Shown piece after piece: positions 29,460 through 39,082 of a stretch of DNA of 64,000 nucleotides; positions within the stretch are counted from its first letter, which is position 1, and every line of letters starts with the position of its first letter. Both the position numbers and the translations under genes were made by a program. The notes below the pieces were generated by a model. The model worked only from the letters and a program-made list of their open reading frames with translations, had not been told where the DNA came from and made no database searches. The stretch covers positions 1 to 64,000 of the forward strand of contig JAZDFQ010000052.1 of the NCBI GenBank assembly GCA_043807765.1, in the 5' to 3' direction. The stretch is from Stygiobacter sp043807765 (GTDB taxonomy: Bacteria; Bacteroidota; Ignavibacteria; Ignavibacteriales; Melioribacteraceae).

Positions 29460-31103
29460 ATGAACAAGAAATTTCAAGGAAGCTTATCTTCATTTATTCT
29501 TACCATATTATTCTTTTCGATGAGTAGTTTTCCCGCTCAAACTAAAGAGAATACACAAGAAAAGTTCTCCGCAAATTGGGAGTCGTTTCAAAATAATTAC
29601 AAGTGTCCGGAATGGTTTCGCGATGCTAAGTTTGGTATCTGGGCTCACTGGTCTGCTCAATGCGTACCTGAACAAGGGGATTGGTACGCAAGAGAAATGT
29701 ACATTCAAGGCAGCCGGATTTATAATTCTCACGTAAAAACTTACGGACATCCGTCCAAGTTCGGATTCATGGAAATTGATAATCTTTGGAAAGCCGATAA
29801 GTGGAATCCCGAAGCATTGATGAAGTTATACAAACGAGCCGGCGCAAAATATTTTGTGGCACTTGCAAATCATCACGATAACTTTGACGCGTATGATTCA
29901 AAATATCATAAATGGAATTCTGTTAACATTGGACCTAAAAAAGATATTATTGGAACATGGGAGAAAGTTGCCCGTAAAAACGGTTTACGTTTCGGAGTCA
30001 GCAATCACTCAGCACACGCATGGCATTGGTTTCAAACAGCGTATGGATATGATGGCGAAGATGAGTTAAAAGGTGTTCGTTACGATGCTGCAACTCTTTC
30101 AAAAGAAGATGGTCAAGGGAAATGGTGGGAAGGTTTAGATCCGCAAGATTTATATACAGGTCCAAATATGAAAATGCCCGATGGAATTACCGGAATAAAA
30201 GAAGTGAAAGAATGGCACGAAAAAAATGACCGCCAGTGGACAGAAGAAGCACCGGCACAAAATCCTAAATTTACCGAAAATTGGTTTCTACGTACTAAAG
30301 ATTTGCTGGACAAATATCATCCTGATTTAATTTACTTTGATGATTATGGATTGCCTTTAGGTCAAACCGGCATTGATGTAACTGCTCACTACTACAACAC
30401 AAGTATAAAAAGAAATAATGGAAAAGTAGATGTAGTTGTTACAGCTAAAGAGCTTAAACCGGAACAGCGCAACGGCATTGTTGAAGATATTGAAAGAGGT
30501 TTTAGCGAAGATATAAAGCCGGAACCATGGCAAACTTGTTCTTGCATTGGCGAATGGCATTACAGAAGGTCTTATTTCGAAAACAATTCTTATAAAACCG
30601 TTAAGCAAATTGTAACGTCTCTGGTAGATATTGTTAGTAAGAATGGTAATCTGCTGTTAAGCATTCCTATGCGCGGCGATGGTACAATAGATGAACGGGA
30701 AATTGAATTCTTAGAAGGAATGGCAAAGTGGATGGATGTTAACGGTGAAGGAATATTTAACACCCGCCCTTGGAGAGTTTATGGCGAAGGTCCTACCAAA
30801 GTGAAAGCGGGAATGTTTAATGAAGATGCCATGAAGAATTTTACAAGCGAAGATATCCGCTTTACATCAAAAGGAAATGCTTTGTATGCTTTCATCATGG
30901 ATTATCCCAAAGGAAAGGAAGTCAATATAAAATCGTTGGCTAACAAATCGGGATTGCTTGACGGGAAGAAAATTGAAAGCGTTAAACTTCTTGGAGCAAC
31001 AAAGAACGTTGTCTGGGATCAAACCGACAATGAATTGAAGGTTTCTTTGCCGGAAAAATCTCCCGTGGAATGTGTCGCTGCATTAAAGATAGAGCTAAAA
31101 TAA
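29460..31103 (+). CDS. GH29 alpha-L-fucosidase, exported
   Basis: A 547-residue fucosidase with signal peptide. Typical GH29 blocks: WFRDAKFGIWAHWSAQCVP, YFVALANHHDNFD, RFGVSNHSAHAW. DLIYFDDYGLP holds the probable nucleophile, Asp295, in the place of the Asp in the usual WND.G pattern. The C-terminal region is a beta-sandwich (FTSKGNALYAFIMDYP). It releases terminal L-fucose from glycans. It lies 72 bases after the GH92 gene and 8 bases before the GH27 gene, so the three are probably co-transcribed. Confidence 0.92.
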   Translation: MNKKFQGSLSSFILTILFFSMSSFPAQTKENTQEKFSANWESFQNNYKCPEWFRDAKFGIWAHWSAQCVPEQGDWYAREMYIQGSRIYNSHVKTYGHPSKFGFMEIDNLWKADKWNPEALMKLYKRAGAKYFVALANHHDNFDAYDSKYHKWNSVNIGPKKDIIGTWEKVARKNGLRFGVSNHSAHAWHWFQTAYGYDGEDELKGVRYDAATLSKEDGQGKWWEGLDPQDLYTGPNMKMPDGITGIKEVKEWHEKNDRQWTEEAPAQNPKFTENWFLRTKDLLDKYHPDLIYFDDYGLPLGQTGIDVTAHYYNTSIKRNNGKVDVVVTAKELKPEQRNGIVEDIERGFSEDIKPEPWQTCSCIGEWHYRRSYFENNSYKTVKQIVTSLVDIVSKNGNLLLSIPMRGDGTIDEREIEFLEGMAKWMDVNGEGIFNTRPWRVYGEGPTKVKAGMFNEDAMKNFTSEDIRFTSKGNALYAFIMDYPKGKEVNIKSLANKSGLLDGKKIESVKLLGATKNVVWDQTDNELKVSLPEKSPVECVAALKIELK

Positions 31104-31111
31104 AAACGGGA

Positions 31112-32515
31112 ATGAAATTAATTATGAAGCGCAAACTCAACTTTGTTTTGGAAATAATATTCCTCGTAGTCTTAACTCTGCCTAATATTTTCCCTAATGC
31201 TTTAGAGAATAAGCAAAATAGAAATGTTTTAGCTCCAACACCTCCAATGGGTTGGAACAGCTGGGATTGTTACGGCACAACGGTAACCGAAGATGAAGTA
31301 AAAGCCAATGCCGATTATATGGCAAGGCATCTTCGCAAATTTGGCTGGCAGTACATTGTTGTTGATATTCAATGGTCGGATCCAAATGCAAAGGCACATG
31401 GGTATATCAAAAATACACAGCTTGAGATGGATACTTACGGTCGATTGATTCCGGCGCTGAATAGATTTCCTTCATCTAGAAATGGAAAAGGTTTTAAGCC
31501 GCTGGCTGATTATGTTCATAAACTTGGTTTAAAATTTGGCATTCACATAATGCGCGGAATTCCTAAACTGGCAGTAAGACAAAACTTGCCAATCGCTAAT
31601 TCAAAATTTAATGCACGTGATGCGGCTGATACAAACAGTGTTTGTCCATGGAACACAGATATGTTCGGCGTAAAAGGAAATAGCGAAGCCGGGCAAGCTT
31701 ACTATAATTCCTTACTCCAACTATATGCAAAGTGGGGAGTGGATTACATTAAAGCTGATGACATGACTGCCTTTAGCGGTAAACCGGCAGATGAAAATAG
31801 ATTGAATGAAATTGCCGCATTAAGCAAAGCAATAAAAAACTCCGGAAGTAAGATTGTGTTGAGTTTGTCGCCCGGACCGGCAAGTATTGAACAAGCAGAA
31901 TTTTTAGAAAAGCACGCGCAGCTATGGAGAATCTCCGACGATTTTTGGGATAAGTGGAGCGATATTAAACAGCAATTTGGATTTATGAGAAACTGGTATA
32001 AACGTGTTGGTCCAACAACCTGGCCCGATGCCGACATGCTTCCCTTAGGCAAAATTGGTTTGCGTGCAGAAAGAGGCGACGCTCGCCCCACTAACTTTAC
32101 TGAAAATGAACAATACACTTTGATGACTTTGTGGAGTATGTTCCGCTCACCGCTTATGTTCGGCGGTAATCTTCCGGATAATGATGGGTTTACTTTATCG
32201 TTAATAACAAATGAAGAAGTGCTGGCAGTTAATCAAAAGAGTGAGAAGAACAGAGAAATATATTCTGATGACAAAAAAGTAATTTGGGCAGCAAACGTAC
32301 CCGGCACAACTGAGATTTACATTGCTATCTTTAATATCTCTGATGCTACTATGAAAGAAGCCAAGATTGAATTGAAAGATTTAAATCCGGAATTCTCGAA
32401 ATATTCTGTACGTAATCTTTGGGAAAGAAAAAATCTTGGTAATTTTGAAAATGGCTTTGCTGTTGATTTAGCTGCGCACGGTTGTGTCTTGATCAAAATA
32501 AAACCGGTTAAGTAA
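31112..32515 (+). CDS. GH27 alpha-galactosidase, exported
   Basis: About 467 residues from the ATG at 31112. An ATG at 31124 is possible; an upstream in-frame ATG at 31070 lies inside the fucosidase gene and would spoil the signal peptide. The clan GH-D barrel shows TPPMGWNSWDCYG, YIVVDIQWSDP, the nucleophile Asp216 in DYIKADDM and the acid/base Asp277 in WRISDDFWDKW. WPDADMLPLG and MFRSPLMFGG are further family signatures. It removes terminal alpha-galactose; alpha-N-acetylgalactosaminidases share the fold, so the acyl preference is open. It is the last gene before a hairpin at 32515. Confidence 0.93.
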   Translation: MKLIMKRKLNFVLEIIFLVVLTLPNIFPNALENKQNRNVLAPTPPMGWNSWDCYGTTVTEDEVKANADYMARHLRKFGWQYIVVDIQWSDPNAKAHGYIKNTQLEMDTYGRLIPALNRFPSSRNGKGFKPLADYVHKLGLKFGIHIMRGIPKLAVRQNLPIANSKFNARDAADTNSVCPWNTDMFGVKGNSEAGQAYYNSLLQLYAKWGVDYIKADDMTAFSGKPADENRLNEIAALSKAIKNSGSKIVLSLSPGPASIEQAEFLEKHAQLWRISDDFWDKWSDIKQQFGFMRNWYKRVGPTTWPDADMLPLGKIGLRAERGDARPTNFTENEQYTLMTLWSMFRSPLMFGGNLPDNDGFTLSLITNEEVLAVNQKSEKNREIYSDDKKVIWAANVPGTTEIYIAIFNISDATMKEAKIELKDLNPEFSKYSVRNLWERKNLGNFENGFAVDLAAHGCVLIKIKPVK

Positions 32516-32540
32516 GGGTACAGAAAAATATCTGTACTCT
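32515..32540. terminator. Hairpin between convergent GH27 and SIS genes
   Basis: AGGGTACAG and CTGTACTCT form a 9-bp stem with one G-U pair around an 8-base AT loop, starting on the last base of the GH27 stop codon. The T-tract after it is weak. It sits between genes that converge, so it could serve both strands. Confidence 0.5.
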
Positions 32541-32570
32541 TACAAAGACGAGTCGTTGCAAGATAAATAT

Positions 32571-33587
32571 CTAATCAGTGAGTTCGTTACCGATTTTTCT
32601 CGCACGCTCTGTTTTATCCAAATTAATTCCAAGAGATAAGCCAATTTCTACCAAGACATTCCATCCAGCGCATAAATATAAGTAAGGATTAAAATCGCCG
32701 GCATCGGGTATTTTAATTGTTTTGAAAGGTGTTTCGTAAGTAGAAATTGCAACTACGGTTAAACCAACTCCCTTTTCTAGCACTTGCTGAAATTTTTCAA
32801 TCTCTTCTTCAATGGGATCGATAACAAAGATCAAATCACTTTTGCTCAACACTTCTTCAATTCCGTGTACAGCGTAAGTTCCTTCCATGTAGTCGGATTT
32901 CTTTCTTGCTATCTCGTTTGTCTTAAGGGTAAGTTCTTCTGCAACTCCATCGTTATAACCGGCATAGTAAATCATTGATGCTTTTGCTGCGGCATCAATT
33001 ATACTTTTCTCAACCGGCATAGTTAAAACGGATTGTATATTGGCACTAAGTGAAGCGAGTTCTTCTTTTTTATTATCACCAAGAATATTCCATAATATTG
33101 AATCGTAAAACAAAGCTGTTTCAACAACACTCTTTGTTGCCGCTAGCGCTTTTTCGGTTCTGCATTTTAAAACAAAAGTTTGAGAGCAAACACTTTCGAG
33201 CTTAGTATTGGCCTTGGTAGTAACTCCAAAACAATTGTTGTTGCCGAGAGATTTTACTTTTTGTACAAGCTTAATTACTTCTTTAGTTTTACCGGAGTTT
33301 GAAGCGCAGAACACAGCATAGTCTTCCACTTTGTATTTTGCGGCTTGGTGAGAACCTTCTGTAATAATGTTTAAAGGCATTCCCAATTTTCTGGCTTTAT
33401 GAATAGCATTTTTTGCCGGAAATATTCTGCTTGAGCCTTCTCCGGTTAAAATTAATTTACCAACTGAATTTATTTTCTGTGCTACTTTGCCGGTTGCTGT
33501 TTGATCAAAATCTTTTACAATTTCTGCTGTTTCCATTATTTCTGATACAAGAGAAAAACCGTTGTATTTTGAATCGGTCAGATTCAT
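32571..33587 (-). CDS. Double-SIS-domain sugar-phosphate isomerase/deaminase, NagB-II or AgaS-like
   Basis: A 338-residue cytoplasmic protein with two sugar isomerase (SIS) domains. The first shows LILTGEGSSRIFPAKNA and VFCASNSGKTKEVIKL; the second shows MIYYAGYNDGVAEELTLKTNEI and YAVHGIEEVLS. Length and layout equal the glutaminase-free half of GlmS and the NagB-II/AgaS enzymes that deaminate glucosamine-6-phosphate or galactosamine-6-phosphate. It is the last gene of a minus-strand set (MFS transporter, ROK kinase, SIS protein). That order suggests amino-sugar uptake, phosphorylation and deamination. The substrate is inferred from context; no deacetylase (NagA) gene is in the window. Confidence 0.75.
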   Translation of the reverse strand: MNLTDSKYNGFSLVSEIMETAEIVKDFDQTATGKVAQKINSVGKLILTGEGSSRIFPAKNAIHKARKLGMPLNIITEGSHQAAKYKVEDYAVFCASNSGKTKEVIKLVQKVKSLGNNNCFGVTTKANTKLESVCSQTFVLKCRTEKALAATKSVVETALFYDSILWNILGDNKKEELASLSANIQSVLTMPVEKSIIDAAAKASMIYYAGYNDGVAEELTLKTNEIARKKSDYMEGTYAVHGIEEVLSKSDLIFVIDPIEEEIEKFQQVLEKGVGLTVVAISTYETPFKTIKIPDAGDFNPYLYLCAGWNVLVEIGLSLGINLDKTERARKIGNELTD

Positions 33588-33629
33588 TAAAGCCTCGTAA
33601 ATATTATTAAAAACTGTGTCTATTAAAAA

Positions 33630-34481
33630 TTAATTGCTTTGCTGAACTGCATCAAAATAAAGTGAAGCAGCACCGAGTATTGCAACATGTTCATTCTCGG
33701 AAACTTCTATCTTAATCTTCTTAACCGAATTAGAATAAGCGAAAGTATTAATTGATTCCCACATGGCTTCTTTATAGAAAGAAAAAGACTTGCTCACTGA
33801 GCCCCCAAGAATAATTATTTCCGGATCAACCGAGTACATTATTAGCTTAATTGCTTCACCAAGGTTTTCACCAAACTGTGAAAATATTTTGTGCGCTTCT
33901 TTATCTCCTAGCAAAGCTTTGGCAGATAATTCTTCGCCGGAAAGTCCAAACTCATTCTGAAAGAATTGACCGCAGCTATAGTATTCGTAATTTTTATCTT
34001 TGAACGGAATCATTCCAAACTCACCGGCGCCGCAGTTATTGCCGGAGTACAAATGATTGTTGATTATCAATCCCGCGCCAAGACCGGTTCCGGTTATTAG
34101 CCCAACAATGTTTTTGTAGCCTTTTCCTTTCCCAAAATATTTTTCACCAACCGCAAAGCAATTAGCATCGTTGTTGATAAATACCGGTACTTTGAATTTA
34201 TCTTCAAGTATATCTTTAAGATGTACTTCATTCCACGATGGTATGTTCTGAACATCGTAGACTATTCCTTTTTCAACATCAACAACACTCGGAACGCCAA
34301 CTCCAATGCCTTCAATAGTTTTATCACTAAATCTTTCTATCAAAAAAACAAGTAAATCTATTATCTCATCTTTACTTCCGTTCTTTATTATCCGGGAAGA
34401 TTCAATTTTTATCAATTCGCTGTTGTCTATCAAACCAACACGCATGTTGGTTCCGCCAATATCAATTCCTAAAATTCCCAT
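33630..34481 (-). CDS. ROK-family sugar kinase
   Basis: A 283-residue ROK kinase that should phosphorylate an imported sugar. ATP-binding motif GIDIGGTNMRVG (about 4-15), sugar-binding NNDANCFAVGE, phosphate loop GLITGTGLGAG, and the C-terminal EIIILGGSVS. The family's zinc site is altered: the usual GE.GH has become GEFGM, and the CxCGxxGC cluster is reduced to YYSCGQFF, so zinc is probably not bound. NagK-type N-acetylglucosamine kinase or glucokinase are the best candidates; the neighbouring SIS protein and transporter favour an amino sugar. It starts 42 bases upstream of the SIS gene. Confidence 0.85.
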   Translation of the reverse strand: MGILGIDIGGTNMRVGLIDNSELIKIESSRIIKNGSKDEIIDLLVFLIERFSDKTIEGIGVGVPSVVDVEKGIVYDVQNIPSWNEVHLKDILEDKFKVPVFINNDANCFAVGEKYFGKGKGYKNIVGLITGTGLGAGLIINNHLYSGNNCGAGEFGMIPFKDKNYEYYSCGQFFQNEFGLSGEELSAKALLGDKEAHKIFSQFGENLGEAIKLIMYSVDPEIIILGGSVSKSFSFYKEAMWESINTFAYSNSVKKIKIEVSENEHVAILGAASLYFDAVQQSN

Positions 34482-34529
34482 CGCTTCTCTTTTATTTTAT
34501 GAATTAGTAAACACTAAAATATTATAACT

Positions 34530-34673
34530 ATTGTCTTTGCGAACGAAGTGAAGCAAACTCAAAACTGTATTTTTGAAGCAAAAACCGCGATTGCTTTCCC
34601 GCAACAAAATGCGGGACAAGCAGTCATTCCATTCCTCGCAATGACATTCATAAACAGTTTTGCAGAAGTCTCA
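34530..34673. repeat. MITE-like dispersed repeat, copy B (inverted)
   Basis: On the minus strand this matches the element at 24689-24828: GAATGTCATTGCGAGGAATG near one end and GTTTGCTTCACTTCGTTCGC near the other. An extra segment of about 25 bases contains the small inverted repeat CCCGCATTTTGTTGCGGG. One terminal repeat (GAGACTTCTG on the minus strand) is recognisable and overlaps the transporter stop codon; the other end is lost. It separates the transporter and kinase genes by 189 bases. Confidence 0.65.
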
Positions 34674-35927
34674 ATTACTTTCTTCTAATTTCTTTTTACT
34701 GCTTATTGTTTCGTTTAAGATAATTGGGTTTGCCCAAATTCCGATGCTAAGTATGTATGCTAAAGTTACAAACACGAAAGACATTCCAACACGCAGACCA
34801 AACATATCTCCAAGCCAGCCAATAAATAACTGAATTACAGCGCCACCAATTATTGCCGTGCATAAAATTCCGGCAAACGATCCATGATGTTTCTCTACAG
34901 AATTTAATGCCAGTGAAAATATAATAGACCACATTACGGAAAGTGAAAAACCAACCATAGGAAATGCGTATAGAGCAATGCTGCCGGAGCCAAACAAAGC
35001 TACAACTAAGAAAATTGCTGCAAGAATTACAGCGCCGATCAAAATTTTTCTGCTGTCAAAGAGTTTTAGTAATCCCAAACCAATTAAGCAGCCGATAGAC
35101 ATCATTCCCCAGAACCAGCCCACGATTGATGCGCCAACGGTAAGCGGATCGTAATTGTGATAGGTAAAAAGAAATTTGGAAATCCAGTAACTCACTCCTT
35201 GTTCGGAGCCAACGTAAGCAAAGATTCCTATAAAGTAGAGAATAATGGTTCTTTGCCTAAAGAGGTTTATGTGAGTTTCAATTGTTCCGGATTTTTCATC
35301 TTCTTTTCTTTCAACCTCAGGAAACTTTGAAAAAATTATCAGCACAATCATTACCAATAGAACTAGCGCAAATATCCAATACAAAGATGTCCATGGAAGA
35401 TTTGATGGAACAATTTTCCCAAGAGTTGCTTTAACAATATTTCCACCGGTTCCATTGAGGCTTGTAACCAAAAATGTTAACAGCATTGGTGCAAGAAAAG
35501 AAGCAGCGCCAAAAACCAACTGAGCCATTACCGAGTTGAACGCAAAATGCTCTTCTCCGCCGGAAACTCTTAGCAGCGGATTAATAGCAACTTGTAACAT
35601 TGCAATTCCGGTTCCCATCAAAAAAAGTGACGGAATAAACACAGCATAGTGGGGAAATAGAGAAAACAAAATTGCGCCAATAAATGAAATACCGAAAGCA
35701 ACTAACATTATATTTTTTTCTTTGTACTTCTCTACTAAAATTCCAGCAGGAATAGACATTACTCCATATGCAATAAAGAATGCGAAAGGTAATAGAGCAG
35801 AAAGAGTGAGGCTTAAATTAAAACTGCTAATTACATCCGGGTTGAGCGAGCCAAGAATATTTGTAATTAATGAAATAACAAAAAAAGTTAGAAAGATTAA
35901 CGCAACAATGTAATAATTCCTTTTCAT
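34671..35927 (-). CDS. MFS sugar transporter of the FHS (FucP/NagP/GluP) type
   Basis: A 418-residue inner-membrane protein with about 12 hydrophobic segments. The N-terminal part (LGSLNPDVISSFNLSLTL, AYGVMSIPAGILVEKYKEK, INPLLRVSGG) is typical of the fucose/glucose-galactose/N-acetylglucosamine H+-symporter family. It would carry a monosaccharide from periplasm to cytoplasm for the ROK kinase and SIS protein encoded just downstream. The last codon lies inside a dispersed repeat, which may have reshaped the C-terminus. L-fucose is possible because a GH29 gene is near, but no fucose isomerase or kinase is seen; an amino sugar fits the neighbours better. Confidence 0.88.
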   Translation of the reverse strand: MKRNYYIVALIFLTFFVISLITNILGSLNPDVISSFNLSLTLSALLPFAFFIAYGVMSIPAGILVEKYKEKNIMLVAFGISFIGAILFSLFPHYAVFIPSLFLMGTGIAMLQVAINPLLRVSGGEEHFAFNSVMAQLVFGAASFLAPMLLTFLVTSLNGTGGNIVKATLGKIVPSNLPWTSLYWIFALVLLVMIVLIIFSKFPEVERKEDEKSGTIETHINLFRQRTIILYFIGIFAYVGSEQGVSYWISKFLFTYHNYDPLTVGASIVGWFWGMMSIGCLIGLGLLKLFDSRKILIGAVILAAIFLVVALFGSGSIALYAFPMVGFSLSVMWSIIFSLALNSVEKHHGSFAGILCTAIIGGAVIQLFIGWLGDMFGLRVGMSFVFVTLAYILSIGIWANPIILNETISSKKKLEESN

Positions 35928-35968
35928 TCATTCCTCGTTATCAACTGAACAAATTTATGTGTCTTGAG

Positions 35969-36104
35969 CATGTTTAGAAGTAAGTACAATATTATGCACT
36001 CTTTACTAGAAAATTAATGCGGCAAAAAATATGAATAAACTTTTTCTATAATCAACTTTCATAAGGATAGTTAAGAGAAAATTTCAACTAAACATGTTTT
36101 AGTT
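35969..36104. promoter_or_regulatory. Related inverted-repeat sites in the divergent intergenic region
   Basis: AACTAAACATGTTTTAGTT (36086-36104) has perfect 7-base arms around CATGT. The half-site CATGTTTAG recurs at 35969-35977 close to the transporter start. The region separates the minus-strand transporter operon from the GH63-like gene. TTGACG overlaps the right arm (36103-36108), so a promoter may lie here, but no good -10 was found. Nothing else is recognised in 35928-36231. Confidence 0.35.
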
Positions 36105-36231
36105 GACGAAAATATCCTCCAAAACCGCATTTTGATTTGGGCATAACAGATTTTCTCTATTTATTTGCGGAGTCGAAAAAAAAATCATACGCAACCGGAA
36201 TTATTTTTTACAATTATCAACGAGAGCATCT

Positions 36232-39027
36232 ATGCAACGTTCTATCAAATTTTGTCTTTTACTCGTTTCACTTCTTTGCTTATCTGCAGAAGCAAACATA
36301 AAAGCTCAAACTCAACTTGATCAAAAATATTTTAAATCTCTTGAGAACACGCACGATTTATCTTTGCCGGATTGGGGACCATACACAAAACGTTACATTG
36401 GCTTGTCGCACATTCCGGATAAGAGCAAAGGGATTCGGTTTGATGTAAGCGTTTTTCCAGGATTGTATAGAAGAAAAGTTATAGTGCCTGATGTTTTGTT
36501 CGAAAGTGATTTTCACCCTTGGGAAGCATCGCCAAACTTAGAGTATTTCAGTTTTCGCCACGAGCTTGAGTGGAAAGACCAAGTATATACAGACATTTCC
36601 TATTCGGAGATATCTTCTAGTGCCCGTTTGATAAGAATTAATTGCGTAAACAACACTGAGAACAATCAAAACCTCTCTTTGCATTTTGCCGCATCGCTTC
36701 ACTTTCCGCCAATAAAAGAATACACTGTAGATTCTCCCATTTATCCCGGGGAAGTAACACTGCCGCAAGGAGCTAAATGGAATAAAGCTGTGGACTACGA
36801 AGATTTACGGTTTGCTGCGCCAAGACCGCAAGATAATCTTGTGTATGATGGAAAAATGAGAGGAGAAATTAGATATCACGGTTTTGTTGGCGGTTCCGGT
36901 GTTGGAGCAAAATTTGGTTTAGATAAAGGAGATTTTATTTCTTACAAGATAAAGATTGATAAGCTAATGGATGATGCTTCTTTATTGATTCGTTATAGAA
37001 TGGAAAGGGCGAAGCAAGTAACTTTAGCAATGAACGGATTAATTAATAGAGAAGTTTTATATGAGGGGAGCGATGACTTCTCCACCAAAGAAATCTACAT
37101 TGGTAAACTTGATGCTGGCGAACATAATCTTGTGTTAAAATCCAAAGGTGGTGCCGAAATACAACTTGATGGATTTACAATTGTTGATGCCGGCGAAATT
37201 GCGGGAATAAAGTTTACCCAGAGAAAATGGAATTATGTTCCGCAGATTATTGATGGACCGGTTAAAAATTCTCTCATCCTAAAGTACGATGACATTGATT
37301 TGTATTACGGACTTTTGTGGCAATACGATGTATTCGAAATTCGACAGTGGAACCAGAGAGATTTGAGCGATTACTTCAAACGAATGGTAAACGAGCATGT
37401 TCAAAAAGTTTTTACCGGAGAAGGTGATGGACATTATACAAATGTTTTTATGAGACCGGTTAATCTTACGCCCAAATCATCAAAGACAATTTATGGAATT
37501 GTTTGCAGCGGCACTAAAGAAGAAGTAGAAAAATATCTGCACGAAATGAATTCTTCTCAAGATAAGTATGAAAGCTATTATGAAAAAGCCAAACAGCATG
37601 TTGCCGATGTTACGCCAAATAAGGAAGGGGAGAAGTATAAATTTAGTATCGAAAAGATGAATGCAACGCTGGCAACAAATGTTGTTTATCCGGTTTATAC
37701 TCAAAAGCAATTTATTCGCCACAGCGCGCCGGGCAGATGGTGGGATTGCCTCTACACATGGGATTCCGGATTTATCGGACTTGGAATGCTAACAACAGAT
37801 ATAAAACGTGCAATTGAAAGCTTGAATGCCTACACACAAGAGCCGGGCGCTCAGTCAGCGTTTATTCATCACGGTTCGCCGGTCCCGGTTCAGCACTATT
37901 TGTTTCTCGATCTATGGAATAAAACTCAATCCAAGGAATTGTTGGAATATTTTTATCCGCGCATGAAACAGTATCACGAGTTTATGGCTGGACGTCTCGG
38001 CAGTTCAACAACAAATGCATTGAAATCCAATCTTCTGAAAACATGGGATTACTTTTACAACTCCGGCGGCTGGGATGATTTGCCTCCTCAAGTTTACACT
38101 CATGCAAATAAATTGGAAAGCTCTGTTACGCCTGTTATTACTACATCGCAAGTAATTAGAACAGCTAAGATTTTAAGAATGGCGGCTGAGCATCTCGGAA
38201 AGAAGGAAGATGTAAAAGAGTTTGATAACGATATTCAAAAGTTCAGCAGCGCACTTCAAAAATATTCTTGGGATGAAGACTCCGGTTACTTTGGTTATGT
38301 AGTTCATGATAAAGATGGAAAACCTTCTCACATTTTGAAATACAACAATTCTGTTAACTACAACATGGGTTTCGATGGCGCTTATCCTTTAATTGCCGGT
38401 GCTTGTACTGAAGCTCAGAAAGAAAAAATTCTTGGATGGGTGAAATCCGAAAAACATATTTGGTCTAAAGCCGGGCTTTCGGCTGTAGATCAATCTGCGC
38501 CCTATTATAAGATTGATGGATATTGGAACGGGACAGTGTGGCTTTCACATCAATGGTTTTTCTGGAAGACAATGCTGGATTTAGGCGAGGCTGAGTTTGC
38601 AAATAAAATTGCAGTAACAGCACTGGATATGTGGAAGAAAGAAACGGAAACATCTTACAACAGCATGGAACATTTCATAATAGAAAACGGGCGAGGCGCC
38701 GGATGGCATCAGTTTGGCGCTCTTTCTGCGCCGGTTCTAAATTGGTTTGCTGCTTATTACCGTCCCGGGAATTTTACGACCGGTTTTGATGTGTGGTTAG
38801 AAAACAAAAAATTTGATGAACCTTACAACAGCTTATCTGTTAATCTAACTTTCAACGGCAGCAATAAAGTTTCTTCTGTGGTTGCTTGTATGAATCCCGA
38901 TAATGAATATGAAGTGAAATGGAATGGAAAGAATATTGCGTACAAAACTTTTTCAAAAGGAACGTTGAGTATTGATATTCCGGTTGATAAAGAGAAAAAA
39001 GGTAAACTGGAGATTAGCAAGAAGTAA
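36232..39027 (+). CDS. Exported GH63-like (alpha/alpha)6-barrel glycoside hydrolase
   Basis: A 931-residue exported protein (signal peptide to about residue 26, NIKAQ). The N-terminal half is beta-sandwich. The C-terminal half has the helical barrel of the GH63/GH37 clan: GRWWDCLYTWDSGFIGLGML, then QEPGAQSAFIHHGSPVPVQH, TWDYFYNSGGWDDLPPQVY, SGYFGYVVHD, DGYWNGTVWLSHQWFFWKTM and a late NSMEHFIIENG. The WDSGF and GGWDD aspartates and the late glutamate are the likely catalytic positions. GH63 members act on alpha-glucosides or related alpha-linked sugars; the substrate here is not evident. A region near 225-330 (SGVGAKFGLDKGDFISYKIK) may be a small carbohydrate-binding insert. It is a single gene between divergent and convergent neighbours. 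Confidence 0.7.
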   Translation: MQRSIKFCLLLVSLLCLSAEANIKAQTQLDQKYFKSLENTHDLSLPDWGPYTKRYIGLSHIPDKSKGIRFDVSVFPGLYRRKVIVPDVLFESDFHPWEASPNLEYFSFRHELEWKDQVYTDISYSEISSSARLIRINCVNNTENNQNLSLHFAASLHFPPIKEYTVDSPIYPGEVTLPQGAKWNKAVDYEDLRFAAPRPQDNLVYDGKMRGEIRYHGFVGGSGVGAKFGLDKGDFISYKIKIDKLMDDASLLIRYRMERAKQVTLAMNGLINREVLYEGSDDFSTKEIYIGKLDAGEHNLVLKSKGGAEIQLDGFTIVDAGEIAGIKFTQRKWNYVPQIIDGPVKNSLILKYDDIDLYYGLLWQYDVFEIRQWNQRDLSDYFKRMVNEHVQKVFTGEGDGHYTNVFMRPVNLTPKSSKTIYGIVCSGTKEEVEKYLHEMNSSQDKYESYYEKAKQHVADVTPNKEGEKYKFSIEKMNATLATNVVYPVYTQKQFIRHSAPGRWWDCLYTWDSGFIGLGMLTTDIKRAIESLNAYTQEPGAQSAFIHHGSPVPVQHYLFLDLWNKTQSKELLEYFYPRMKQYHEFMAGRLGSSTTNALKSNLLKTWDYFYNSGGWDDLPPQVYTHANKLESSVTPVITTSQVIRTAKILRMAAEHLGKKEDVKEFDNDIQKFSSALQKYSWDEDSGYFGYVVHDKDGKPSHILKYNNSVNYNMGFDGAYPLIAGACTEAQKEKILGWVKSEKHIWSKAGLSAVDQSAPYYKIDGYWNGTVWLSHQWFFWKTMLDLGEAEFANKIAVTALDMWKKETETSYNSMEHFIIENGRGAGWHQFGALSAPVLNWFAAYYRPGNFTTGFDVWLENKKFDEPYNSLSVNLTFNGSNKVSSVVACMNPDNEYEVKWNGKNIAYKTFSKGTLSIDIPVDKEKKGKLEISKK

Positions 39028-39082
39028 ACTTGAGTTAACTTGCTAACTGAAGTTACGCATGAGCTGAATTTTGTGAATTATT

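Noticed and set aside
31280..31289. ACGGTAACCG, like the candidate operator at 1638
   Set aside because: Located inside the GH27 coding region, with no second site near; likely chance.
34671..35927. Assignment as L-fucose permease
   Set aside because: Family fits, but no fucose isomerase, kinase or aldolase is present; the kinase/SIS neighbours favour an amino sugar, so no gene symbol is given.
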